NCBI RefSeq assembly: GCF_002443255.2
Contig: NW_019211460.1
Span: 38,015,498 to 38,079,497, forward strand
Reading direction: 5' to 3'
Origin: Varroa destructor
Taxonomy: Eukaryota > Arthropoda > Arachnida > Mesostigmata > Varroidae
Length of the DNA stretch: 64,000 nt
Positions 12,031 through 25,130 of the stretch are shown piece by piece; position 1 is the first letter of the stretch; each line of letters begins with the position of its first letter. The notes below the pieces were generated by a model, which was given only the letters and a program-made list of their open reading frames with translations, did not search any database and was not told where the DNA came from. The position numbers and the translations under genes were made by a program.

Positions 12031-14817
12031 CCACGTAAAACGATCGTTTTGAGCTAATTTCTTCAGAAGATGTTAAAGTTTCGTTTTAGGATGAGCTGTG
12101 AGGAAGGCGCTGCGGGTTGGGTATTTTTTGAGGAAGTTGAATTTGTCTACATAGCGTAACGTTGAACTGTGCAAGTTCGTCATTTTTCGGATTTACTCGA
12201 TCACTGATGACAATTTGCCATGAGCTTATATTAAAAAGTAGTTTTTTTATTTCGTAAGATGGATACAACATTTAATATGGAATGATACTTCCGATTTCTC
12301 GTATGTTTATTGTGCAGCAGTTAAACGGTAATTTTTTCCAAAATGGTTAGAAACTGATTAAATCGAATCATTGCCGCATATGATTCATATTTTTTAGTTG
12401 GATGAATACCTCTTTCTGGGAAGTAATTTTCATTCTTATAGAAGACGTTACGCTAATTTGATTAGTTCATGAAATATGAACCATTTCAGCATACAGTTCC
12501 TATTCTTTGAGTATAAGGATACTTAGTTCAAGGGGATAGGATTAATGGAGTTAAGAAAACAGAACAAATCCAATAGGCTATCAAGACTACAACAATGATC
12601 TAAAAAGAAATTGAAATAACTGTGAAAGTGTATGGGGTCTGGAATAGGTAAGATTTCAAACAGGCGCCGCTTACAGGGGTGAAGGCTAACTTCATATATA
12701 CCAGTAAAGTAAACTTGTTTGAATTCATATTGAAGTTGAGCTCAGTTAATTCTTTAAGTAGTATGATACCTATAATGCATAAAAGATGAATTACAACAAG
12801 GTTTCTGGGATATTTCAGTAGATAGGTGGAAGCATTTCAGTAAAGCAACAGAGTAACTGCAAGGTAACGGGGTTGTTGACACAAAGTAGATCACTAGATT
12901 AAAAATATGTAATTAATATAACTGGGCAGGTGAAACAATATAAAACAATCAATATAAGAGGGTTTCAGGAGAACTGCAATCGGTTGCCTGTGAAGCTGTC
13001 GCACTACAATGGAACATTAGTTTATATTGGACTCGCTGTGACACATCCTTAGTGACTCACGTATTTGCCTGCTAGTATTAGTAGTCCATGTTTGACCTTG
13101 GGCATAGACACAAGATTTGTTTCGTACTGGGATCCGCCTGATGGAAAACCTAATGACGATATCGGACGTAAAACTCGAAAAGTAGAGAGTTGACTGTAAC
13201 ACATGTCGGTTATTAGAAAAAGTGGATAGTGACGGGTTGCAAAGGAGAAAAGAACAGTTAAGAACGAAAAAAAAATAAGGGATCACTGAAATGTTTCGGT
13301 AGGGTAACAGAATCACTCCAAGAAGGCAATTATAAAGGAGCTGTAAATAATGTTGGATGCGACCAATCGCCCGAACAGGATAATGGAATAACCGCAAAAA
13401 AATAACAAGTTACTAAAACAAGGTAATAGATCGATTTTGCACTACCTCAGATGAGTTGTAGCGGCTATAAATGTGCAAAGGTGTGAAAGTACAAATCTGC
13501 AATCGAACTATTGGTTTATGTTAGACAAAGCGTAAGACACATCAGATTCGTTCATGTTAGAACAAACCGATGAAATAACTACAGATGGGCAACGAATTCG
13601 GTGAGGCAGGATGATTTCAACGGGATAACTGTTGCTGTGTACTATAGACTGTGTTACCTTGGGTGTAACATCAATAGATATCAGGGTAATTAAACTAATC
13701 AATGATAAAATAGACGCGACGCGAAGCCCGCGGGTTTGTTTAGCACTAATATAAGCACGTAATTCGGACCAAATCCGCTCACCAACTAGGTAAACAACTA
13801 TAGTAAGTAAAACTATTAAACAAAAAATACTTTATCTAACCTAAACTTGCTGTCGCAAGTGGTCGCCCTAATCAAACAACTGCTTTCCATTCTCGCTCAA
13901 CGAACTATAGCGCAGATTAATGCCCCAAACGAAGCAAAAGTTCGTCTTTTTTCTTCTCCTGGATTTCCTCAAAGTGTCTTTTCTTTTATGCTTACTAAAA
14001 ATATAGAGCGAACTAGCTAAACGGGTTTACGGTTTTCAAGATCGTACATCTTATCCAATATAAAAGTCATCAAGTAAAGAAGATGGTAGAATGAAGCGAA
14101 CGGGGAAACACTAAGAATGAGGAATAAAACAGGGAGTGACGGTGGCTGTATAGTAATTGCAATTGTAACAAAGTATGCAAGAGTTGTAACAGTGCATGTT
14201 TTTATATTAGATCTTCCTCGTTCTTAGTTAGCTCGTTACTTGCCTCTCTATTGCCTACCCAAACATACATCTCGTTCTCCTCTTCTACCAAGCCGATTGA
14301 GTACAGGCTATCCTTCCTCATATCCGCTTACCCGTATTTCTATTCATTACCGTGAAACTGACAAGGAGGCCTTAAAAGAGGACCTCCCGTCGCTTATAAA
14401 CGAAAAAGGGCCTAGAGTTACAAAGAAGGGCTTCTGTTAGTTCAATATACAGGTATCGTCAGCAGCGTTATGGGGAAAACATTAATAATTCGTTGGTAAG
14501 CGGCAATAATGAAACCCTTCTTGTATTCATGGTGGCCACTCGTCGTTTACACAAGCGGGATGTAACAGACAAGTATGAATGGTGCGGTTGGCCGACAAGC
14601 GGCCGCAAGAAACTAAACAAATGGACGACTATACTGACCACTATTCAAAAGCTGTATTGCATTTGATCTAGTCGTTCTTATCTTAAAGACGGAAAGAGAA
14701 AATACGGGTGGGAAGTAGTTAGGCGTTAAGACGAAGCCACGTCAATTAGGGGCGACAGGCGATGGCATGGAAACAAAAAGGTGGAGCCTATCCGTCTCCC
14801 CTGACGAGTACATGTAA

Positions 14818-14819
<2 letters not shown>
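12031..14819. other. Intergenic; no gene recognised
   Basis: AT-rich sequence with a minus-strand frame of 126 codons (13017-13397) and others under 70 codons. None has recognisable motifs or composition typical of coding DNA. The missing 5' part of the R1-like element might extend into the first kilobase, but I could not see it. Confidence 0.4.

Positions 14820-14877
<58 letters not shown>
14820..14877. repeat. (TA)29 microsatellite
   Basis: An uninterrupted TA run of 58 bases, the longest simple repeat in the window. It is flanked by CC on the left and GGG on the right, so the whole tract is almost a perfect palindrome and could extrude as a cruciform. Confidence 0.95.
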
Positions 14878-14880
<3 letters not shown>

Positions 14881-17850
14881 CACCTAACGTAGGACCTTTT
14901 GTTATGTTTTATTTCTAATGAACAAAAATAGATATCTCAACTAAACTTTTTATATGTGGTAAAAGTGATGTTCCTGACGGTCATGTTTATTCAATATAAC
15001 ACCCTAACCATTCAAGAGCTAAAATACCATTACTTATTTTTAATATATTATTTTTTGAATAACAGTAACCAACTCCCGAGCGATACTGGTAAGCACAAGC
15101 CCGTTGAATTGTTACTTAAGTATGCTATGTACAAAAAATTACGAGGGAATTATATTTTGGACTGAAGCCTCAAAAACGTATGAGTTCAAAACTGCAAGAC
15201 ACATCTGAGATGCAAAAAAATTTATAAGAATTAACCGTTAAAGATTATCTGGCTTCCCAATTGGCAACTGGCAAAACGGCTGTTAATATTTGTAGCAAAA
15301 AGCTAAGCATATCAGAAATAATTGTTCTTGACAATTTTCGAGTTGTTTAAGCCTAAACTTTATCCAGAAACTTCTAGTTTGCTTCAGAGTAGTTTTCCCC
15401 GGATGCTTCAAAAGCTACACGAAAGGTGGCAATAAATAATACAGACTGTCGATTTTAGGCCAAAATAAAAGTATTTGATCTTCTTGAAGGTTCGTCCTCC
15501 GCGCGAAGATGCTTCAAATGATCTGAAATGTGGCTTGTGGATAATTTGAAAAAGTAGATGGGCAGGTCGATGTGAAAAAAAAAGTCGGGACCTTTATTTA
15601 TACATTTTTACATATTAATATTAATGTGGGGTTACATAATGAACTTGCTGATAATCCTGAGGGTTGGAAAATGTTAGACATCACGTTTCGACTACGATCA
15701 AATAGACAACGTCGGCTAACTGTAATGACAACAGGTGCTTTACGGAACTATCCGAATCCTCCATTCCCTTTTCATTGAATTATTCTCAGAGTTGATGTCG
15801 ACTCATTTCCAAGAAGGTTGGCTGATCAACTTATTCAGTAATTTTGCTATCAAATTGCATTATTTAGTCTTCTGGGGTAGGAAATCGCATCAGTAAATAC
15901 TACTACCCTTCCGTGTTCGTAAATATGTAATATTGTGCCGTGGTATTATTGGCGGTAGTACTTCTTTGCGAAGATGTTGTTGCATTGTAAACATGATGGT
16001 TATCGGTTATAAGCCTAACTACCATTTGGGTCCTAGATGCTTATTTTTGTATTGGAAAATAGCATCTCGTCGAAGGATCTTGTCCGCAACCGCGTCGATC
16101 ATTTTCAGAAGACCCTTACATGAATAGCTATTGTGATCTAATGTCTAACCTAGTATCCTGTAACCTAATATCTGAATTCAGGGATGTTAATGAGTGTCAA
16201 CAAATTCACTACTTTGACGATACAATGTTTTTTGAAAATTCAATCACTTTTTTAAGAAACTGGCCTTCCTAAAATTCACTACAGTTCTCATAGTCGTACG
16301 ATGTTAGTGGAAGCTATACGACCATTTTCAAAATTTTCAACTTTAGTTTGGACAAACGAAATCACTGCCTTTGCAGTAATGCGCATACCGCCGCTGTCTT
16401 ACGAAACATATTTTCGGAATTTCTCTTGATGTCCTCAGGAGCATGCTCGCCGACGACGAACCTCTGCTGTTCCTGCTAGGACCTTGTTTGTGTGGTTTGG
16501 GACATACCGTAGCCTACTTCTATGCTGTTTTGCGTTGAGGCATAGCCGATACGTAATCTGGTACAATTTTTCGTTAGCGTTCTGCAAGCCTCCATTCCGA
16601 GCCATACTGCAAGGCATGTGCTCCTGCAAACTGCACTGGGCAAAACGCGGCATCTGTGCATGCGTTTTTCCCAGTGTTGGATTTGCTTTGAATCAACTAT
16701 ACATATGCCAACAATTCTACTGAGTTTTTCAGGCAGTTGCTAGTTTTTAATACATACATGGGCCTTATGGTCTGTCAAAATATTTACAGCCGTAGATTAA
16801 AAATTATTTTTATAGCCTTCCATACTTGGCTATGACTACTGGTTATTCTGTTATAGCGCGGCCAGGTATCTCTACACACTACAAAACCTGTAGTTGGTAG
16901 GCTTCTGATGGCCAGTTGTTACCGTAAATCACCACGCACTCCTGATTATTGGAACAGAAGATATTTAAATGAATGGGTACATGACTGATCCAACGATAAG
17001 GTTTAAATCCAACATTTTTTGTTTGAATATATTTTTAAATCCTTTGGTCGACCTGACAATCTGCGAAATTGGATTGCTACGTATGTACCATACGCGTAAT
17101 TTTCTTTCATATCGTGAATTTTTTTTATCTAAAAAGGTTGTGCAGTTTCTCCCGTCTACAGGATTTGAATTATCTGTAGTCTCTTTGTAGAAAATAGCCC
17201 AAATTGTACGCGTCAACTTACAGTTATAGAAAGCACGATAAGAAATTTAAAGCATATTTTCAACTGAAAAGTATGTTTTAGCTGTGTCGGATAAAAACAC
17301 GTTGTGTGAATACTTCCTTTGTTTTACTATTACGAATATTTATGCAATTGGTATTTCGTTTGGTTATTACACAATTTAAAAATGCGTATACAACCAGTCT
17401 CCAATCTAAAGACTAAGTAGATACCTCCATAATGAACTCTTCCTCAATGTACAGAAAGGAACGAATCGATAGCTGTAGTATTAAGTATATTTATTATTAA
17501 TAATTTATTATTCATCTTAATCCATTTTGTTTTCTTTGCCATCGTTCTATAATAAAAGACGCATTACTTTATGTCGATGTCGCTGTTGTCCTGTCGTCGT
17601 GCTTATTTATTCTACTTAATCTTTGCGTCTTCTCGATGCGGAATCCGCGCTCACTGCCTTCTTAACTTCACCAGCTCGGATATTCTAATGTCAATGACTT
17701 ATTGATATTACCATTTACTGTAACAACCGGGTACTTCACATATAATATTGTAATTGTTTTAAGCTAACTAAATACGAAGGCTCTATCACACTCCGCTTAG
17801 GTTTTATTATCGTATTTCCACAGATCATAATGGTTACCATCATCAGTTTT
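14878..17850. other. Intergenic; no gene recognised
   Basis: AT-rich. A more GC-balanced patch at 16435-16720 has overlapping short frames on both strands (72 and 79 codons) with no family match. It could be a mobile-element scrap. Nothing else is supported. Confidence 0.4.
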
Positions 17851-18576
17851 CACCTCACTTTGTATCGCTCCGGGTCGCTTTGTTTTTAACTTTCGCCCAT
17901 TGCTCATCGTAGCCACCAGCCTCTAACATTCGTTTGCTGAAACTTTTTGACGAACGTTTTAGAGGTTTTTTTTTCTTCACGCTAATGTCAGTCCGACTCA
18001 CCCACAAAAAGTGCTCTTTTCCTTTTGAGTCGGATTCTTGTTTTAGAGGAACCATGTTTTTTAGCACCGTCAACAGATTCACACACGGTGCTGTGCCGCC
18101 GTATCGAATCGCCGCGGGTATTTATTCAAAGCCATTCGCAAATGACTCGCTATTTTTCAATAGACTTTGTACACCTGAATGGTCAGAAGGATCCTGCAAA
18201 TTCAGGTGCCCTAGGTTTATGCGCGCCTCGATGTATATCTAGTGTTATTTCCTTGCCGTCCCTCGAGTGTCTGTGTGATAAGTCTTGCCAATTAACTCCC
18301 TGTCTACCCCGTTTTGCATAAACGATTCTTAACGAACCATTTACCGGTCACATTTCCAACGCGATTTTATACGATCAACTGTGCCTTATTATCTTGCTTT
18401 TAGAAATATAGCTCACAATGGAGAGTTGCTTACGTCTACAGAACAAAGATTTAACGGCAACTCACCATACATCTTTGTCCATTAAAATTGCTTTTAGCCG
18501 AACAACTTATCGTCGTGTGCTCACGACAAGGTGTAGGTAAAGTGTCAAGGGTCACACAATTCAAGTCACGCAGTCA
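17851..18576. other. Downstream flank of the DnaJ gene; no gene recognised
   Basis: Overlapping frames of about 100 codons in two plus-strand frames (17934-18321) show no recognisable domain. No clear splice pattern is visible. Confidence 0.35.
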
Positions 18577-18600
18577 AGCTAGCATATGAGCTAGCATATG
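18577..18600. repeat. Tandem 12-bp duplication
   Basis: Two perfect adjacent copies of AGCTAGCATATG. Each unit contains palindromic hexamers (GCTAGC, CATATG), so the pair can also fold back on itself. It lies in AT-rich sequence beyond the 3' end of the DnaJ gene. Confidence 0.9.
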
Positions 18601-19090
18601 CTTAGAGATTAATTTCAATTTACAGTCCCGGGCTTTACGAATTAGTTACATTATTGTATTACTAGATTTCCCTAAACAAACTCCTTCTTACTTTTCTAAC
18701 ATAAATTCAACCAACTTCACTTCTTCGTTCCCCGCTACCTTTTCCCGCGCTTGCCATTTTTACCTCGTTATTGCAATGTTGAAATGCAGTTGAAAACGAC
18801 GCACGTATATGTGTGTGTGTTTTCTTGTGCACCTATTTTTTTGATGACAACAATAATCATCCACTAGAATTATAGTCGTTTATCTAATTGTGGTCTTATT
18901 TAATTCAGCCTTTCGCCCATAGTTTTCCTAATGGAATCAGTCCTTGTGCGATACTTTTACATAACCACACGGCTTGTCGCTTTCTTTTTCAATAAGGTTC
19001 CGCTTAGTTCTTGCACCCAGAAGTGATTAAGCCTTTTTAGTGTCAGTATTAAAGGTAAACGACAAGCATCTTTGCGTTGTTATCATTACC

Positions 19091-19096
19091 TTTAAT
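19091..19096 (-). terminator. Possible polyadenylation signal (ATTAAA) for the DnaJ gene
   Basis: ATTAAA on the minus strand, about 180 bases past the DnaJ stop codon. It is the nearest plausible hexamer; another ATTAAA lies near 18900. The spacing is reasonable for a 3' UTR, but there is no transcript evidence. Confidence 0.35.
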
Positions 19097-19273
19097 TTTT
19101 ACTATTTGTTAAGACCGCTTCGTGTTGGTACGCAGTTTCATGGTTGACCCTCTGACATTCCATACTTTATGTTGCTGCTGCTGCTTACTCCTGATATCTC
19201 TGCTTTCTAAGTTCTTTACTCGCGTCCTATTCATTGTACAGTGTACTTTAGTTTGTTACTGATCGCTCGTCAT

Positions 19274-22200
19274 TCACTGCTGTGTACATTGTGATCCACG
19301 CGGTGCATCATCATCATCCTCATCACACTCATAGGCCTCGCGCCCACGTCCACCGCTTGCGTTACTCGGTATGTAATCGTCGAGTGCAACATCTTCATAC
19401 TCGTCCGGCAACTCTTCGGCCTGTGGCCGGTCGTTAAGGATCTGTTCAATTTTCTTCAAATCGGCTTCCGGTGCAAAATGCTTCGCTGGAAAGGCGACAT
19501 CGAACTTGATGTAGAGATTGCCATTACCGAGACCTTGATGAATTGGCATCCCTTCATTCTTTATGCACTTCACTGTTCCTGGATGGACGACGCTGCCTGG
19601 CGGGCTTGTCACTAGAAGGCTGCGACCATCCAGTTGTCGCACTATCATTTGGAAACCGCATAGTGCCTCAGTAAGCGAGACGGTCTTCTCCATGTGAAGA
19701 TCGCAGCCTTGTCGCGTGAACGTCTCGTGCTGTTCGAGGTCCAGTCGAACGATAATGTCGCCAGGAGCAGCATCTGTGCTTTGATCTCCTTCGCCGAAGA
19801 AGATAAGCGGTTGTTTGGCATCCTGGCCACGATCGACATATACGTCGATCGTGTGCTTTTGCTTAATAGTCTTCCGGCCTGAAATTCGAAAATAAAGCAT
19901 GACCGTAATACCACATCAGCTGCTTGTCTTTACATTTATATAGTAGGTTTGTGCATACATAGTGGCCGTTTTTCAAATCGCATCATTTGTCTCTTTTACT
20001 TTCATTTTTTTTTCAGTTCATTCATTTCACCATTTGAAAAGAGCCCTGTAATTTCCATAAGCCCCTTGTAATATGAACGGAGTGTGAAAAAACACAGTGA
20101 ATAAAACCAAGGATAGATATTCCTGGTAAAAAACAATTTTTGACACCTTTAATTCACCTTTTTCCAAATCAAATCTTACCGATGAAGCCCGAGATACATA
20201 TGTCGTCTACGGTGTAGACCGTTACCTAAGGTAACTTTAAATGCGATATTGAACAATGATATCTTAAAATAAGGATACGCCCCGCCCTCAGGTCGACGCC
20301 ATAGAAGTTTTAAAAGTTTATATTGTCTAAATGATTCCAGCATCAGGCAATAGGCAATCATCAAGAGAGGTTTCTACGCAGAATTCTTGCGGATGACGAT
20401 AAGTGATGTCTGTACATTATTATGAAGCGCAGAAAAAATTTGATACATCCGAAAGATAATCCTAAACTGAGTTAAACAAAATTTCCACCCTAGAAAGTCC
20501 ATAATTCATATCTGGTGGGATTGTTTTACGTACTAGCTGAGAAAAAAATCAAAACGCCCGACAAGGAACCGTACACAGATGTATTGAGTGAATTAGAGTT
20601 CCCAACACAAAATACCCGATAGACAAATCTACCTTTCTCTATGGCAATCCAAGACCACACATGGCAAGGATCGTTTAAGTCGCCCTGCAACACGTTAAGT
20701 AGAAGGTTCTTCATTCACCATTTTCTCCAGACCTCGCTCCCATAGTTACCACCTTTTCCGATCGCTGGCAAATAAAACTCGCGTCAGTACATTTGACAAT
20801 CAGTAGAATCCGGAAAACGAACTGCACAAGCTCTTTAACATCGGAAGTGATAATTTCTGGCGAGCAAAGGTTGGTTGAGACATGGAAGGTTGACGAGAAT
20901 GACTTCGTACAGATAGTTAGCTTATCGCTTGCCATAGTTTAAGTAGAAACCTTTTTTTAATTTAAATCTGAGTAGATCATATCATAGTTTAGTAACATCA
21001 CGCGTAGCCGAAACATCGTAACTACTGAAATAGCTGACATTAGTGGATTCCTGAGACTTGTTGTTCATTAAATATATATTCAACTAACTGTAAGAATAAA
21101 GTCAGGTCAACAGCGACTCACTTACCTCGGCAGTTCTGACAGGCGTTTTTCTCGTTGATCTTCTCTCCCGTACCGTTGCAATCGGAACAACGCGCCTGAA
21201 TCTGCTGCACTATGTTAGGTCCAAGGGGACGAAACATCACTTTAATACCTTTACCCTTGCAACCTCCACAGCTCTGCACGGCACCCTGGCGGCCACCAGT
21301 TCCTTCGCATTTGTTACATATAATTTTCCTTTCCACCTCTTGCTGAAATGTCTTGCCTTGATAAAGGTCTTCTAAAGTGACCTTTTGGGCCAAAATGGTT
21401 TCACTGTTCCTGGGTCTGCCGCGGGATCGGCCGAATGGCGCACCGAAAAAGTTTCCAATTCCTCCATTAAAGATATGTTGGAAAATTTCATTACCATCCA
21501 TGCCTGCCCCCCCGCCGTCCTTAAGACCTGCAAAACCATGCAAGTCAATTGGTCAAAATTCCATTAATTACGGATTAAGTTCCGTAAGATGAAGTGCTAT
21601 TGGCTATTTGGTTTTAGGGAGTGTGATGCTTAATATATACGCACTTCGGCAATAAACAGCGTTCTCATCTTAGTTCATCAAAACAATATTTTTTTAAAAA
21701 TAAACTTACCTTGAATGCCATATCTGTCGTAAAGCTGCCTTTTCTCGGGATTCGAAAGAACTTCATAAGCGAAAGAGATCTCTTTGAATTTGTCCCCTGC
21801 TTCAGGATTTTTGTCTGGGTGGAATTCCTTAGCCAATTTGCGATACGCCTATATATAAAAACGCCACAAACATGATTATTTTTCGGTTACAGGAGAAGTA
21901 AAACAACTTCGTAACTCACCGTTTTTCTTATAAACAAAAATATACAATATTTGCTATATCATTTACTCATTCGAATAAACTTCCGATCCTTCATTTTTCT
22001 GCAGACACCGCAAAAGCGTTGACATTTCACGTATTACTCACAGCCATACCACACGCGACGGGAGTGGTGTACCATTTTAAGACCTCGCAAAGTATACTAT
22101 CATTCCACATAAAGGCGAACAAAATAGGCGTTAACATCGTACAACGTACAACAATGCGTAAGTTTGACATGAACAGAATTATAAGCGTTTTCTAGAGAGT

Positions 22201-24683
22201 TGTACATTTAAAGAAAACTCATGAGAAAGAGAACAATGCAACCGTAGACGATCAATACATGAAATGCGCCTAACATTCTTGAACTTAAAGCTCCCTGTTC
22301 AAGACAGTTGAATCATTTTAGATAAATAAAACCAATGACGGGCAGGACTAAACTGTATATTGCCATTTTGCCGTCTATACCGATTTTGGAATAATCTTAC
22401 CCGAAACGGATTATATATAATATATATATATATATATATATCGTATAGTACATAATATTAAATCGTAGCTGCAAACTTGTGTTGTTGTGGTTTATTTGGT
22501 GTTACCCAATTCGACCCAACGTTAGCCAAATTGGACCGCTTTATCAATAGAGTATTAACGTGCACGAAGGAAAACATTTGCTTGGGTTGCCAGATCAAAA
22601 CTTTCATTATTATGGGCGACCTTGTAATCGGAAGCGACGGCGACAGCGCTTATACATTCGTGACTTGACGCCCGTGCGGTTCGAGTCTTCTTGAGAAAAC
22701 CGCCACCAGGCTACTAAAGAACGTTGCTTTTAAGCAGATACAGCGAAGAGACAAATACATGAAATAGTCCTATTGCCTGCACATATGAAATAGTACAAAC
22801 ACATACCCCTGTTATGTAGCAGAATGCGAACTACAATAACTTGAGCAGTATGCCTCTACAAGTATGTTCTTTAGTGCCACGATTATCACTTGCATTTTGA
22901 TCAACAAGTTTGTTATTTAAACGAAGTGAAGCACTACGAGTGACAAGCAAAATCGTGGCGTTGAGCACCATATAGACCGAAAAGGGAACATTTGAAACTA
23001 AACGTCCCTTGAACTATGAAAAAACGAACGAGGATCTTTAGCGAAATACGAAAACTATAAATATAAAAAGTGGGAGTCGATTATATCCAAAAGGCTAAGT
23101 TGTTCATTTGGACCTAGGTAGGTTTTATGTCCGGTACTACTGTAAAGCACTGCTTCCAACGACTGGCTCGAGACGACTATGAATTGTGTCTACATCCATT
23201 TTCAGACTTAGAACACCACGTTCTGTAAAATCTATAGGCAAACATGTTAGCATACTGCACTACTATGCGGACACACAGTCTAGAGCTATCGATCATGAGA
23301 CGGCATTCGTTTGCAACTAAAATTCGTATGGGTCTCGGTTTATCTTTTTCATTGGCGTTTACTTCGTTGAGCAAATTGAATTGTTTTTGCTTTTTAGACC
23401 CCACGATTTTAATGTAGAGCAAACTGCTCGTCAGCTCAACTAATCTGAGTAGTTAACTAACGTTCTACTTCGCTCAGTGACACCTGATTGCGATAGGACA
23501 TTGTAAACAGCATAATGTTATGTAATAACGAAGTCCTTTATCAATGTTACTTCATAAACGCCAGGTAGCATCACAAGCTGTTTAAAATTTTGTATCTGAC
23601 TGAATACGGATATAAACCTACACCGGAGTCAACTGTTCGAGCTAATTGACTAAAATTGTTATGAATTGCGGCAGGGCACTACCCTGTCTACATCCGCAAT
23701 TTAGATTCAAAACCTTTTCTGTTTGCCGTAACCATAATTTTGCACTCAGACTATTTGCTTCACGACGGGCTTTCAATAAGCAATAAGATAAGCACATAGC
23801 CGAAACTCTCAGCGCTAAGTTAAGAACAGCCATTGAATTTCAACATTTGTGTACAGTGAATAAAAAAAAGCTTGGAATTTGTCGGCTGCAGTCGGCCTAT
23901 ATCGATTCGAATTAATGTTGAGTCACTTGGGCACACAGCAAATTGATGTCAACAGCATAGATGCTTGAAATCGTTGCAAAGCCCCGCAAATGCAATGAGC
24001 TAAACAGTACATGTGACATGTGTTACTATATTCAACCCAGAAATAAAACCATTACCTGACATTTATTATTAAACGCTCTCCCGATAATGAAAATAGATTG
24101 AGCTACGTCGTTTACATCGTGTGCCAGCACGATCAAAATCTGCGGTTTTCGATGGCCGAGGCCTTTATCCCAGGCTCCATTTGCAAACGCCAGAGGTAGT
24201 CTCTCAGTCAGGCTAAGCAATTTATCAGCAAAACATTATTTCGCGCATGTTTACTTTAAATATTGTCAATCTGCGAAAATCTCTATTCATTAGTGATTGC
24301 CTCCACTGTTTTATAAACGCACACGGATTTTCTGATTCGTTCTCTGAACCCTGTTTTCTCTATTATGCAATATGACGCGTCACATCACATACTGATCTTC
24401 ATTTCGAATCCTGTATTTTCTAGCTATTCACCAGCGGGCTATTATTCGACCTCTCGATGCTATGAAGACTCAATGAGACGCAAGCAGAGTCGCACATCAA
24501 AAATGCATATATACATTCCCGATGTCCATGCACGGAAACATCGGAATTAAAAACCAAAGTCTTTGTAATGGTATCTGAAACTCGATACCTATGCAGGTTA
24601 TACGAATGACGCACCTTCTTTAGCTCGTGGTCGGACACTCCGCGCTGAACCCCCAACAATTCGTACAAGGTGTTGTCGGCCAT
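19274..24683 (-). CDS. DnaJ/Hsp40 type I co-chaperone, DNAJA2-like (4 exons, 404 aa)
   Basis: Co-chaperone that stimulates Hsp70 ATPase and delivers unfolded clients in the cytosol. Coding exons: 24615-24683, 21710-21848, 21126-21527 and 19274-19878; all introns are GT-AG and the frame is intact (1215 nt with stop). J domain (about 1-70): [12 protein letters not shown] start, HPD at residues 33-35, RYGIQG end. A Gly/Phe-rich segment follows (about 70-102), with GGGAG and [12 protein letters not shown]. The zinc domain (140-204) has four CxxC pairs: CNKC 140-143, CGGC 156-159, CSDC 183-186, CQNC 199-202. Then comes the C-terminal client-binding domain (GEGD, GDLYIKFDV-like GNLYIKFDV) and an acidic tail. 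It ends in CTQQ, a CaaX box as in DNAJA/Ydj1 proteins, implying farnesylation. The start has A at -3 and G at +4. Wording around YDRYG and [16 protein letters not shown] is closest to DNAJA2, not DNAJA1. Length is typical of the family (about 400 aa). The first intron is 2.77 kb. Confidence 0.95.
22419..22441. repeat. (TA)n microsatellite in DnaJ intron 1
   Basis: A TA dinucleotide run of about 22 bases, preceded by a shorter interrupted AT run, inside the first intron of the DnaJ gene. Confidence 0.85.
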
Positions 24684-25130
24684 AATCTCCTGTGCTGTAT
24701 ATTGTTGTACGAATGTCAGTCCTTCCTTTGGTTGCTCGCTACCTAGTTTTCGCGTCCGCTATCGAGAGGCAAACACAAGATGCCTTCAGCCCTCGCACAC
24801 GGCACGCGGTCTCCCACTATGAATCAAACTAAACCAACAAATCACCCTTAGACAGTTGAGTGGTAGGCAAACTCCGACTCTAAGCGACAAAATGCGTCCA
24901 CGATGGCTCGTTCTTTATGTTGGTTAGCGACGGTTAACGAGGCACACAGGCTGCGACGATGGTCGAGTAGTCCCGAGCAAAGAACCGCTCGCAAATGGAA
25001 GTGAAAATGATGACTCGCCTGTTTAAAGACTGGCCGGGCGCTCGGTCAGAGCAGCAACACACGGACAGTGATCGGACGCTCGTTGCTCGGCTCCATTAAT
25101 CGAGCGGACGTTACAACTGAACGCGAAACA
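24684..25130 (-). promoter_or_regulatory. Presumed 5' UTR/promoter of the DnaJ gene
   Basis: This stretch directly upstream of the DnaJ start codon is more GC- and CpG-balanced than the sequence on either side (several CGCTC, GCTCG and CGGACG words), as expected for a housekeeping promoter. I did not find a clear TATA box or a convincing heat-shock element array. The transcription start is not determined. Confidence 0.4.

Noticed and set aside
21377..21592. Plus-strand frames opposite DnaJ exon 3
   Set aside because: They are antisense shadows of the conserved Gly-rich and zinc-domain coding sequence.
22665..22700. GGTTCGAGTC word resembling a tRNA T-loop (also near 60052)
   Set aside because: No D-arm or acceptor stem upstream at the right distance; these are chance words.
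24420..24614. Read-through frame continuing DnaJ exon 1 beyond LKK
   Set aside because: Translation after LKK loses all J-domain similarity, while a GTGCGT donor at 24614 and the exon at 21848 restore [14 protein letters not shown]. The read-through is intron.
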